In this document: positions 5,456 to 11,737 of the stretch, one piece after another
Numbering within the stretch: position 1 is the stretch's first letter
Layout of the letters: each line of letters opens with the position of its first letter
Assembly: GCA_012521805.1 (NCBI GenBank)
Contig: JAAYLQ010000088.1
Span: 1-11,737 of the forward strand
Length of the DNA stretch: 11,737 nucleotides
DNA from: Bacillota bacterium
Lineage (GTDB): Bacteria > Bacillota > Limnochordia > Darwinibacteriales > DTU012
Reading direction: 5' to 3'
Position numbers and translations under genes: made by a program
The notes under the pieces: model-generated
The model's input: the letters and a program-made list of their open reading frames with translations, nothing else
Told to the model about the DNA's origin: nothing
Databases searched by the model: none

Positions 5456-7456
5456 TCACAATAAGTCAACTGTCTGACTTTTGCGGCGAATATAGGTTTG
5501 GTATTCATCCGAAAGACAGTAATAATCCATGATTTTTTGATCGATAAGTTCGTATATTTTACGGCGCTGTGCAGGATTTTTCGACATCAGCATTTCGTCC
5601 ACAAGCGCTGTAATGATTGCTTGTTCCCCTTTCGAGCAGACCACAATCGGAATTGATTCCATAAAGCTCCGCAGTACTTTCACATCGGGATTTGTCAGCA
5701 TCCGATAAAACTGGACTACCCGGGAATTCAAAACCGCCAGTACATATTTAATCGACACTCCATCAAGTTTGGGAATCACAATATTAGCACTGTTAAGGGT
5801 CAAGCGGCGCTGGTTGTCATAAGCTACAACTAACTGCCGGTGAACAAAGCGATAAACCAGCTTTTCCGGTGCCCGATAATACTTTTCGGGTGCTACCTGC
5901 TGCAGCTGTTCCCGCTGATAAACAAGATGGTGGGTGCATTCTTTAATGTTATAGTGCAGCAGATCCCGCCCAGAAATAATTGGCTCACTGTGTTCCGTTG
6001 GTTCGATCAGCAGAAACCGGCGGTTATCACCTGTAACAATACCAAGGGCAAAATCAGCATTATCCCTTAAGTAAACAGTATGTGGCTGTGAACAGATGTG
6101 CTCAATAACAGCTTGATCAGTTTGATCCCCATAAACAAAGCAGTTAAGACTGGGGACAACCAGATCAGCTGCCGCAGCTTTTGCTCCAGTGTTCTCTGCT
6201 ATCAGTGCAATTACCGGTGCATTCACCTGGGAAAAGGCCATGCCTAACTGAACCACTTTCCGCAGCTCACATGTTTTTAATAGCAGTTCTCTAGCTACCG
6301 TATGAAACTGCACGGTCAAAAATGCCTCAGGTAAGAGATAGCTGATCAATCCCCGGCTGCTGACATGGTCAACCGCCCATTCAACAAATAGATTAAAGGA
6401 TTCTGGTGTGCTGTCGGATGGAGCAGTTTTATACCGCGGCACTAACTCCTGCAGGTCAGACTGGGAAAACTGACCGCCCCACGGGGGATTGCCAATAATT
6501 AGATCAAACTGCCGTGGATCAGATTTGAGCAGGGTATTGCGCTGCAAAACTTCCACTCGGTCGATCAACTCTGGATATGTGAAAAGCAGTGATAGGTTCA
6601 TCTTGGTAAGAAGCACCGCAACTGGATCAATCTCAAAACCAATCAGCATTTCCGCCAGCTTTGCCTCTGCGGCATACTCCGACCAGCCAGCATCTAACAG
6701 CTGCCTCCGGAGAAACAAAAATATATGCATCAAAAAAATCCCTGAACCGCAGCACGGATCGACAATGCTTTCCATTTCCAGCGGATTTTGGAAATGGAAA
6801 GTAGTTTCTATCAGCTGTTGAACTAATGTTCTGGGAGTGTAATATCTACCGGTGTTCTTGCGCTGCTTCAGGGAGCAGATCGACATATACACTAGGCCAA
6901 GCAGGTCTTCACCGGCATCAGCATCTAGCTCAAGCTGATTTAGACTGCTGAGCTGCCGCACATCCTCAGCAGAACATTCTGAACACAACTGCCAAAACTC
7001 CTTGACAACTGCTGCGTAATGCTCCAAATCAATGCTGTCCTCCAGCCAATGACTGATTAGGGGAGCAGCTGACGATTTACCGACTGAAATTCTACCACCC
7101 TTACGCAGCAGCTGCAGATAAAGCTCCAGCAGGAGCAGGAGCTGTCCTTGATCCGAAAGCCGACTGGCTGTATGCACTAAATTTTCAGCTGTCTTAATCA
7201 GCACTTTATTTTGGACATAGTTTGCAGGTACCACCCGCCCTGTTACTGCCCGTTTGTTTCTGCGGCTTTTTAAATACAGCAGTTTTCCAGAGGCAATCTG
7301 CCGTTTTAAGCGGGTGATCTCATCAGCTGCCAGCTGAAATGCCCTGCCGCAGCGGCTGACATCAGTAATCTTACCCAACCTAATCCAGTTGTAGATAGTT
7401 GCAGTGCTCACCCCAAGCTGTTCCGCCGCTTGTTTAATTGTGATTTGTTTCGACAT
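5456..7456 (-). CDS. N6-adenine DNA methyltransferase with N-terminal excisionase-type HTH
   Basis: A 666-residue protein. Residues 3-50 form a MerR/excisionase-like helix-turn-helix (ITIKQAAEQLGVSTATIYNWIRLGKI). After a helical linker comes a gamma-type N6-adenine methyltransferase core: TGRYYTPR (202-209), the AdoMet motif DPCCGSGIF (233-241), GFEIDP (273-278) and the catalytic NPPW (323-326). The C-terminal half resembles the TaqI/Eco57I specificity domain, with LGIVTGDNRRF (471-481), ISGRDLLHY (494-502) and LNSANIVIP...VLAVLNSRVVQFY (554-584). I see no endonuclease motif in the protein and no restriction gene beside it, so it looks like a solitary methyltransferase, perhaps an epigenetic regulator. 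The ATG follows GAGGT at 8 bases. Target sequence unknown. Confidence 0.9.
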   Translation of the reverse strand: MSKQITIKQAAEQLGVSTATIYNWIRLGKITDVSRCGRAFQLAADEITRLKRQIASGKLLYLKSRRNKRAVTGRVVPANYVQNKVLIKTAENLVHTASRLSDQGQLLLLLELYLQLLRKGGRISVGKSSAAPLISHWLEDSIDLEHYAAVVKEFWQLCSECSAEDVRQLSSLNQLELDADAGEDLLGLVYMSICSLKQRKNTGRYYTPRTLVQQLIETTFHFQNPLEMESIVDPCCGSGIFLMHIFLFLRRQLLDAGWSEYAAEAKLAEMLIGFEIDPVAVLLTKMNLSLLFTYPELIDRVEVLQRNTLLKSDPRQFDLIIGNPPWGGQFSQSDLQELVPRYKTAPSDSTPESFNLFVEWAVDHVSSRGLISYLLPEAFLTVQFHTVARELLLKTCELRKVVQLGMAFSQVNAPVIALIAENTGAKAAAADLVVPSLNCFVYGDQTDQAVIEHICSQPHTVYLRDNADFALGIVTGDNRRFLLIEPTEHSEPIISGRDLLHYNIKECTHHLVYQREQLQQVAPEKYYRAPEKLVYRFVHRQLVVAYDNQRRLTLNSANIVIPKLDGVSIKYVLAVLNSRVVQFYRMLTNPDVKVLRSFMESIPIVVCSKGEQAIITALVDEMLMSKNPAQRRKIYELIDQKIMDYYCLSDEYQTYIRRKSQTVDLL

Positions 7457-7522
7457 CTGCTTTACCTCGCCTAACTTGGTTAATCCTGTAGCTTATATTC
7501 GTAAATCCAGACTGAACATCCT

Positions 7523-7536
7523 TTTATCCGGATAAA
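7523..7536. repeat. 14-bp perfect palindrome in the divergent promoter region
   Basis: TTTATCCGGATAAA is a perfect 7+7 palindrome in the gap between the methyltransferase gene (minus, start 7456) and the small plus-strand gene (start 7560). It is 24 bases before that start and overlaps where a promoter for either gene would be. A dimeric regulator site is the natural reading. The methyltransferase's own HTH is one candidate binder, but this is inference. Confidence 0.45.
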
Positions 7537-7559
7537 CTATGGGCGGAAAGGAGGCACCT

Positions 7560-7730
7560 ATGACCGACAAAAAGCAGAAAAGCCACGGAGAACGAAGGGA
7601 AGGCGCCCCAAAAGGGCAGAAAGGTGAATTCGTATCGTTTACCGATACTAAAACAGGGGGACCCACGGGGGTTTTGGACGGGGAAGATTTAATTAAAGTT
7701 CGCGGCAGACAAAAAACCAACCAGCACTAA
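7560..7730 (+). CDS. small hydrophilic protein of unknown function
   Basis: A 56-residue protein I do not recognise. The N-terminal 25 residues are rich in Lys, Arg, Gln, Gly and Glu (KKQKSHGERREGAPKGQKG) and look disordered. The rest (EFVSFTDTKTGGPTGVLDGE, then DLIKVRGR) looks like a short beta-rich fold. There is no Cys, signal peptide or membrane segment. The strong SD GGAAAGGAGG lies six bases before the ATG at 7560. An in-frame ATG at 7539 is upstream of that SD and is rejected. The SD and the isolated position between divergent and co-directional genes support it as real. It may be co-transcribed with the AcuB-like gene 114 bases downstream. Confidence 0.72.
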   Translation: MTDKKQKSHGERREGAPKGQKGEFVSFTDTKTGGPTGVLDGEDLIKVRGRQKTNQH

Positions 7731-7740
7731 AAATTTGTTC

Positions 7741-7840
7741 TTCACCTGCCGATTAAAAAGGAGAATGAGGGAAGAAAAAGAATGTTAATTTGTAAGGACT
7801 CCAACTTGAAAGGCAGGTGAACCTACCACGTTAGGTGGGG
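7741..7840 (+). promoter_or_regulatory. structured leader of the AcuB-like gene with sequestered SD
   Basis: TTCACCTGCC (7741-7750) and GGCAGGTGAA (7812-7821) form a perfect 10-base inverted repeat 61 bases apart. Immediately after, CCTACC (7822-7827) can pair with GGTGGG (7834-7839) across a six-base loop. This hides the SD (AGGTGGGG, 7833-7840) of the gene starting at 7845. Stacked stems ending on the SD suggest translational control. I do not recognise a known riboswitch class. A 12-codon ORF (7782-7820) lies inside and could be a leader peptide. Confidence 0.4.
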
Positions 7841-7844
7841 AAAA

Positions 7845-8483
7845 ATGTTTGTAAAGAACTTCATGACAAAAGATCCCATTACTGTAACTTTAGATAAGTC
7901 AATTCCCTTTACTGCCGATGTTATGAAAAAGCATAAGCTGAAGCGACTACCAGTAATGGATAATAATCGACTGGTAGGTATTATTACAGAAAAAGATGTG
8001 GCTAAAGCTCTTCCATCGCCAGCTACATCGTTGAGCAAATACGAAATCAATTATTTAACAGATAAAATTACTGTAGCAGATGTAATGACCGCTGACGTTA
8101 TTACTGTTACGCCTAATACTACAGTTGAAGAAGCTACCATGATTATGCACCAAGAGGACGTAGGCTGTCTGCCTGTGCTGGAAAATGATCAGCTGGTAGG
8201 CATTGTTACAGAAACCAATATTTACGATGCCCTGACCAAACTATTTGGATTCGATCGGCCTGGACTAAGAGTAACAGTCCAAGTCCAAGACAGAATTGGT
8301 GTAATCGCGGATCTGACAACCCTGATTAAAAATCTGGACCTAACAATCATCAGTTTAGCAACATACGCTACCGGACCAGAAACTGCCTCAATTGTGATCA
8401 GAATCGCAGTTAACAATCCGGAACCGGTAGTCAAGACATTGACCGATCATGGTTATGATGTTGTGCACTATACGATGCTGTAA
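7845..8483 (+). CDS. CBS-CBS-ACT domain protein, AcuB family
   Basis: A 212-residue cytosolic protein with two CBS domains (about residues 4-55 and 76-133; each has the VMT/FMTKDP...ITV start and a LVGI(I/V)TE core) and a C-terminal ACT domain (about 140-212; VQDRIGVIADLTTLI). Length and domain order match Bacillus subtilis AcuB, linked to acetoin/acetyl-CoA metabolism. CBS pairs usually bind adenine nucleotides and ACT domains small molecules, so this is probably a ligand-sensing regulator of an unknown partner. No acuA or acuC is nearby, so the AcuB role itself is not assured. The SD AGGTGGGG precedes the ATG but may be sequestered in a hairpin. The gene ends at a strong terminator shared with dcd. 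Confidence 0.87.
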   Translation: MFVKNFMTKDPITVTLDKSIPFTADVMKKHKLKRLPVMDNNRLVGIITEKDVAKALPSPATSLSKYEINYLTDKITVADVMTADVITVTPNTTVEEATMIMHQEDVGCLPVLENDQLVGIVTETNIYDALTKLFGFDRPGLRVTVQVQDRIGVIADLTTLIKNLDLTIISLATYATGPETASIVIRIAVNNPEPVVKTLTDHGYDVVHYTML

Positions 8484-8492
8484 ACACATGAA

Positions 8493-8525
8493 AATGGCTG
8501 CCGTACGGCAGCCATTACTGTTTTT
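8493..8525 (+). terminator. bidirectional rho-independent terminator between convergent genes
   Basis: A perfect 24-base palindrome (8493-8516, GC core GGCTGCC/GGCAGCC, centre GTAC) lies 10 bases after the AcuB-like stop codon. On the plus strand five T residues follow at 8521-8525. On the minus strand the stem is followed by a short T-rich stretch (TTTTCATGT). The dcd stop codon (8515-8517) lies inside one arm, so the same hairpin probably ends the minus-strand operon too. Confidence 0.82.
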
Positions 8526-9039
8526 CAAAATCGCGATAGAGTAAGCTGGGTTGGATTCCATCGTTGTTCTGATATTTTCCGCTTGAATAAGGCTCGTAGT
8601 CGCCGCAGATAGTATGGTAGTAAATCTGACAGATCTCTACCCCGGCATAAATCCTGATTGGTTTAATGCAGAACATCTCCAGAGTCCAGTATCCAGCGAA
8701 ACCCACGTCGCCAAAGCCTGCTGTGACATGAACAACCAAACCCAATCTACCTACCGATGAACGGCCCTCTAACATCGGCACAAACCCTTCAGTCCTGGTA
8801 TACTCCACCGTCCTGCCTAAATAAAGGCGATTGGGTTCCAACACTAACCCCGATTCGGGAATGGTCAAGACCGATGTTTTGTTCGGTTTCTTCATATCCA
8901 GGACAGGATCCTCGTAAACCAACAGTTGATTATGTAAACGCAGATTATAGCTGTTGGGATTAAGCTGACGCTCATTAAAAGGTTCAATGAAGATTTTTTT
9001 ATTTAGATTCCGGTAAATCTCTTTACCTGATAAAATCAC
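8515..9039 (-). CDS. dcd: dCTP deaminase
   Basis: A 174-residue enzyme of the dCTP deaminase/dUTPase trimeric fold, which deaminates dCTP to dUTP for dTMP synthesis. The signature EGRSSVGRLG, then VHVTAGFGDVGFAGYWTLE, holds the nucleotide-binding Arg/Ser residues and the catalytic Glu of TLE. The C-terminal YSSGKYQNNDG...YRDF resembles the lid (KYQ..G). It could be monofunctional or the bifunctional dCTP deaminase/dUTPase type; I cannot tell. I prefer the GTG start at 9039: the protein then begins MILSGKEI, like the family's MILSDxxI, and GAGGTG lies seven bases upstream. The ATG at 9045 is only one base from that SD and overlaps the upstream stop as ATGA. It is the last gene of the operon. 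Confidence 0.9.
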   Translation of the reverse strand: MILSGKEIYRNLNKKIFIEPFNERQLNPNSYNLRLHNQLLVYEDPVLDMKKPNKTSVLTIPESGLVLEPNRLYLGRTVEYTRTEGFVPMLEGRSSVGRLGLVVHVTAGFGDVGFAGYWTLEMFCIKPIRIYAGVEICQIYYHTICGDYEPYSSGKYQNNDGIQPSLLYRDFEKQ

Positions 9040-9041
9040 AA

Positions 9042-9839
9042 TCATTCACCTCGACGAAATCCAATCTGGACCAGCCACGCGGCTAACAGATCAGTCCAAG
9101 CTGCCACATCGGGCTGCTCTTCAGCTAAACCCAATCCATGCCTGCCGTTAGGGAAAATGTGCAGAGCGAAGTCGATCTGCTCCCCAGCCAATCCCTCAGC
9201 AAACATCAGGCTGTTCATTACCGATACTACTTCATCATCAGCTGTATGCCAAATAAATACAGGCGACAGATTTCCATGTACATGTTTCTCCAATGACAGG
9301 GCATCAACTAATTCAGGCTGAGGATCGGGTCCCAAAAGATTGTCCCGAGAACCTTGGTGGTGATACCTCTCCATAGAAATTACCGGATAGCCGAGAATCA
9401 AACAATCCGGCCGCGAGCTTACCCGCTCCACAGGATCCTCTGCTGCGGGATTACCTTCCAGGGGATACACTGCCGTTGATGCAGCAAGATGTCCACCTGC
9501 AGAAAAGCCAATAATCCCAATTTTGCTGGAATCAACATTAAACCGCTCAGCGTTAGCCCGCACAAACTGCACTGCCCTTCTCGCATCCGATATTGGCACC
9601 GGATGGCGGTATGGTCTTACTCTATAGTCAAGCACAAAAGCACTGATGCCAATAGTATTCAACCATTTGGCGATATCCTTACCTTCATGCGGCGCTTTGC
9701 CCATATACGCTCCGCCAGGACAGACAACTACAGCTGCTGTAGGACTATCGGAGTCTACTAAATACGGATCAAGAACTGGAACGTTTTGTCCCAGTTCTGG
9801 TAAAAAACCCGGTATCTCCTTACCCCAAATTTCTATCAT
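9042..9839 (-). CDS. alpha/beta hydrolase, carbohydrate-esterase-like
   Basis: A 265-residue cytosolic alpha/beta hydrolase resembling the BD-FAE/acetyl-xylan-esterase-like group. The oxyanion loop CPGGAY is at 40-45 and the nucleophile elbow GFSAGG at 111-116 (Ser113). The acid is Asp201 in HTADDEVV, and the base is His234 in GRHGLGL. There is no signal peptide, so any ester substrate is intracellular; its identity is unknown. I choose the ATG at 9839, preceded by GGGTGAT at SD distance. The in-frame ATG at 9851 lies inside the upstream gene and has no SD. The upstream HD gene ends four bases before the chosen start, and the dcd SD lies at the end of this gene. Confidence 0.88.
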   Translation of the reverse strand: MIEIWGKEIPGFLPELGQNVPVLDPYLVDSDSPTAAVVVCPGGAYMGKAPHEGKDIAKWLNTIGISAFVLDYRVRPYRHPVPISDARRAVQFVRANAERFNVDSSKIGIIGFSAGGHLAASTAVYPLEGNPAAEDPVERVSSRPDCLILGYPVISMERYHHQGSRDNLLGPDPQPELVDALSLEKHVHGNLSPVFIWHTADDEVVSVMNSLMFAEGLAGEQIDFALHIFPNGRHGLGLAEEQPDVAAWTDLLAAWLVQIGFRRGE

Positions 9840-9843
9840 ACCA

Positions 9844-10470
9844 TCACCCATTTTCAGGAAAATTTACTAATCCACCTTCGGCTTCAACAGCCATCCGTTC
9901 AGCAAAAGCTAAAACAAACCTATGCTTCTCATCAAATATCCTTTTGGACACCTCATAATTAAGGGCACCGCGCATCCTATCCGCTAACTTGCGGTATTCT
10001 GTTTCGTAAAACTTAACGGAATCCCTTAATGTCCCTTCACGATAAGCATAGTGATGGAAATTCATCCAGATCTCCACCACCCCTAAATGATCAAGAATGT
10101 CCGCGTCCTGAAGGATCTTAATATGATCATCGTACCCTTTAGTATGATCACGAAATTGATGATAGCGAATCAACTTACAGATCCGATCCAGCTGTTCTGG
10201 AGTGCAGTGATCTGCTAAGATCTCTCGTACTATTACAGAGCCGTAGATAGCATGGGGTTCGATTCCTTTAGCGATATCATGGAAATAGGCAGCTGCAATC
10301 AGTTCTGGATCATGGGAATCATCGTCAGGCAGGACCTGCTGACGCAGCTTAACCGCTATTTTAGCCACTCGCTGCCCATGGTAATAGATGAACCCAAGTT
10401 CTCGATCTTGATGGGCTTTCCGGCTCCCCAAATGCTGATAAGCTAAGTCCCTAAGCTGCTCTAAATTCAA
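9844..10470 (-). CDS. HD-domain metal-dependent phosphohydrolase
   Basis: A 208-residue HD-superfamily hydrolase. Metal ligands can be seen as His31 (YYHGQRV), the HD pair His64-Asp65 in YFHDIAKG, and Asp122/Asp124 in LQDADILDHLG. Size and motifs resemble the YedJ/YpgQ-type HD proteins, some of which hydrolyse nucleotides, but the substrate here is not determined. The start is a TTG at 10470 in the overlap TTGA with the hisF-like stop; GGAGGAGCGGAG precedes it. It shares an operon with dcd, so a nucleotide-pool role is possible but only inferred. It is not a GGDEF/HD-GYP regulator, because no GYP motif follows the HD pair. Confidence 0.87.
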   Translation of the reverse strand: MNLEQLRDLAYQHLGSRKAHQDRELGFIYYHGQRVAKIAVKLRQQVLPDDDSHDPELIAAAYFHDIAKGIEPHAIYGSVIVREILADHCTPEQLDRICKLIRYHQFRDHTKGYDDHIKILQDADILDHLGVVEIWMNFHHYAYREGTLRDSVKFYETEYRKLADRMRGALNYEVSKRIFDEKHRFVLAFAERMAVEAEGGLVNFPENG

Positions 10471-11288
10471 CTCCGCTCCTCCACTTCAACACAGCTGTCG
10501 ATCCAAGGACGCACTGGAACACCATGTTCAGCCAAATAAGCCTTCAGTTCCTTCACTGAATAATTCCGCTCCAAGCGGGGGGAATACAGCATCGAGCTGA
10601 TAATTCCAGCAGATGCGTTGGTTTTGGTGAACACCTCCACGAGATGTTCCGGCTTTCCGGCTCCTCCTGATGCAATAACAGGAATATTCACTGCCTCGCT
10701 GATCAGGGCAGTAATATCGATATCATAGCCTGTGTGGGTGCCGTCCCGGTCAATGCTGTTTACGCAAATTTCACCCGCACCTAATTCTTCGCCCTGCTTT
10801 GCCCAAGCTAAGGCATCCATTCCAGTGGCAACCCGAGCACCATCAATCATTATTTCATAACCGCTGGGAATCTGGGGAGTTTTTGGAACCTTCTTTACCT
10901 GCATGCTTAACACAATACATTGACTGCCAAAAGCTAATGCGCCTTCAGTAATCAGCTTCGGATTGCGCACCGCCATCGAATCAATGCTGATTTTTTCAGC
11001 ACCTGATTTCAGCACGCTGTACATGTCATCCAGACTCTTAATTCCACCGCCAACAGTAAAGGGAACAAAAACTTGTTTCGCAACCGCTTGAACCATGTTC
11101 AGATCGATTGACCTTTTTTCGGCGCTGGCTGTAACATCGTAAAAGATTATTTCATCAATCTGATCGTTATACACTTTTGCTGCAATCGTTTCAGCCCGCT
11201 CAATATCAATGTTATCTTGAAATTTTTGGGCTTTAGTCACCATTCCATTGATTACGTCAAAACAGGCTATTAAACGTTTAGTCAACAT
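10467..11288 (-). CDS. hisF: HisF-like synthase subunit with altered active site
   Basis: A 273-residue TIM barrel, clearly of the HisF family. It starts MLTKRLIACFDV; later segments are FYDVTASAEKR, TVGGGI, FGSQC, GAGEICVNSIDRDGT and PVIASGGAGKPEHL. HisF is the cyclase subunit of imidazole glycerol phosphate synthase and uses ammonia from HisH. With the ATG at 11288 the numbering equals Thermotoga HisF up to residue 130. Asp11 and Lys19 are kept, but catalytic Asp130 is Gln (codon 10899-10901) and Asn103 is Asp (codon 10980-10982). A roughly six-residue insertion follows (131-155). Either this is a variant HisF lineage or it makes a different product with its HisH. The start has AGGTGAT upstream; in-frame GTG 11297 and ATG 11294 are less well placed. 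It overlaps the hisH-like gene by 11 bases. Confidence 0.85.
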   Translation of the reverse strand: MLTKRLIACFDVINGMVTKAQKFQDNIDIERAETIAAKVYNDQIDEIIFYDVTASAEKRSIDLNMVQAVAKQVFVPFTVGGGIKSLDDMYSVLKSGAEKISIDSMAVRNPKLITEGALAFGSQCIVLSMQVKKVPKTPQIPSGYEIMIDGARVATGMDALAWAKQGEELGAGEICVNSIDRDGTHTGYDIDITALISEAVNIPVIASGGAGKPEHLVEVFTKTNASAGIISSMLYSPRLERNYSVKELKAYLAEHGVPVRPWIDSCVEVEERS

Positions 11289-11737
11289 GAGCATCACCTA
11301 CAATCGCAGCAAAATTTTTTAACATAGCTAGTCCTACAGCTCCACTTTTTTCAATATGAAACTGAGCTGCATAAATATTATCGCTGGCAGCTAGAGCACA
11401 AAAGTCGATACCGTACTCAGCAGTGCCAATGGTAACCTGATCAGATGCTGGCTCGACATAAAAGGAATTAACAAAGTAAAAATAGGCTGGTTCAGGGATT
11501 CCTTCCGTCAGGCGGTGATTGCCCCGAAACTTAAGCCTGTTCCAACCAATCTGGGGTACCCGCACACTCTCTGGGAACCGCTTCACCTTTCCTGGAATCC
11601 ATCCAAGGCAAGGAGTGTTTCCTTCTTCACTATGTTCAAACAAAACCTGCATGCCAACACAAATCCCGAGGAAAGGCAGCTTCTGATCAAAAACCAGCTG
11701 TTCCAACGCTGGAACAAAGCCTAACTCAACCAGCGAG
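11278..11737 (-). CDS. hisH: HisH-like glutamine amidotransferase subunit (5' end outside window)
   Basis: The C-terminal 150 or so residues of a class I glutamine amidotransferase of the HisH type, which releases ammonia from glutamine for its HisF partner. The reading frame stays open to the window edge and continues the HisH-like sequence (SLVELGFVPALEQLVFD), so the start lies outside. The nucleophile Cys is in LGICVGMQ (codon 11659-11661). His and Glu of the triad are in QFHIEKSG, where HisH usually has FHPEKSG. IGWNRL and YFYFVNSFYVEP are further HisH segments, with Asn where HisH usually has His. The catalytic residues are intact, so glutaminase activity is expected. It is the first visible gene of the five-gene minus-strand operon. 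Confidence 0.88.
   Translation of the reverse strand, partial: SLVELGFVPALEQLVFDQKLPFLGICVGMQVLFEHSEEGNTPCLGWIPGKVKRFPESVRVPQIGWNRLKFRGNHRLTEGIPEPAYFYFVNSFYVEPASDQVTIGTAEYGIDFCALAASDNIYAAQFHIEKSGAVGLAMLKNFAAIVGDAHVD

Noticed and set aside
5296..5508. 70-codon minus-strand ORF across the methyltransferase stop
   Set aside because: It has no SD, overlaps the methyltransferase gene in another frame, covers the DnaA-box/inverted-repeat region and the promoter -35, and resembles no protein family.
5456..7456. Restriction-modification or BREX/DISARM defence locus
   Set aside because: No nuclease, helicase, PglZ-like or other defence gene lies beside the methyltransferase; its neighbours are metabolic and regulatory.
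7766..7786. Seven-codon ORF after AAAAAGGAG in the AcuB-like leader
   Set aside because: The SD-like sequence is only one base from its ATG, too close for initiation.
8493..8516. Long palindrome as a mobile-element end or CRISPR repeat
   Set aside because: It is single-copy, lies between convergent stops and is followed by a T-run, so it is a terminator.
8515..10470. Nucleotide-depletion antiphage system (dCTP deaminase plus HD hydrolase)
   Set aside because: dCTP deaminase and HD enzymes can act in phage defence, but these are housekeeping-length proteins in one operon with HisHF and an esterase, with no defence-specific domain or mobile context.

Overview
The window looks like chromosomal DNA from an anaerobic, spore-forming member of the Bacillota (Clostridia-like). 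The evidence is two tandem genes for Tlp-type small acid-soluble spore proteins, a ferredoxin-dependent 2-oxoacid oxidoreductase, strong AGGAGG-type ribosome binding sites, TTG and GTG starts, and rho-independent terminators. I see no transposase, integrase, phage gene or CRISPR array. Almost everything is on the minus strand; the exception is a two-gene plus-strand island in the middle.

Layout. At 1-70 is a tRNA-Arg(CCU), minus strand, with its 3' end cut by the window edge. At 121-2001 is a large uncharacterised protein (DUF4914-like) with an HPr-kinase/PEPCK-type P-loop. At 2121-2165 a strong terminator ends a tandem pair of tlp genes (2177-2374 and 2387-2623). At 2685-5245 lie the beta and fused gamma-alpha subunits of a 2-oxoacid:ferredoxin oxidoreductase, coupled by a TAATG overlap. 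Their clear sigma-A promoter (5281-5309) shows that the alpha subunit starts at a TTG rather than at the upstream ATG. A compact intergenic region (5310-5455) carries an inverted repeat and a DnaA-box-like cluster. At 5456-7456 is an orphan-looking N6-adenine DNA methyltransferase fused to an excisionase-type helix-turn-helix. A divergent intergenic region with a 14-bp palindrome follows. The plus-strand island holds an unknown 56-residue protein (7560-7730) and an AcuB-like CBS-CBS-ACT protein (7845-8483) with a structured leader. It ends at a bidirectional terminator (8493-8525).

The right third (8515-11737) is one tightly overlapping minus-strand operon, transcribed hisH-like, hisF-like, HD hydrolase, alpha/beta hydrolase, dCTP deaminase. 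The HisF-like protein keeps Asp11 and Lys19 but has Gln where HisF has the catalytic Asp130, and Asp where it has Asn103. Its HisH partner keeps the visible Cys-His-Glu catalytic residues. No other his gene lies downstream, so histidine synthesis is not assured for this pair.

The points most worth a second look are the HisF active-site substitutions, the solitary HTH-methyltransferase with nearby palindrome and DnaA boxes, the SD-sequestering leader of the AcuB-like gene, and the kinase-like DUF4914 protein. I did not find anything I can call a new multi-gene system with confidence.
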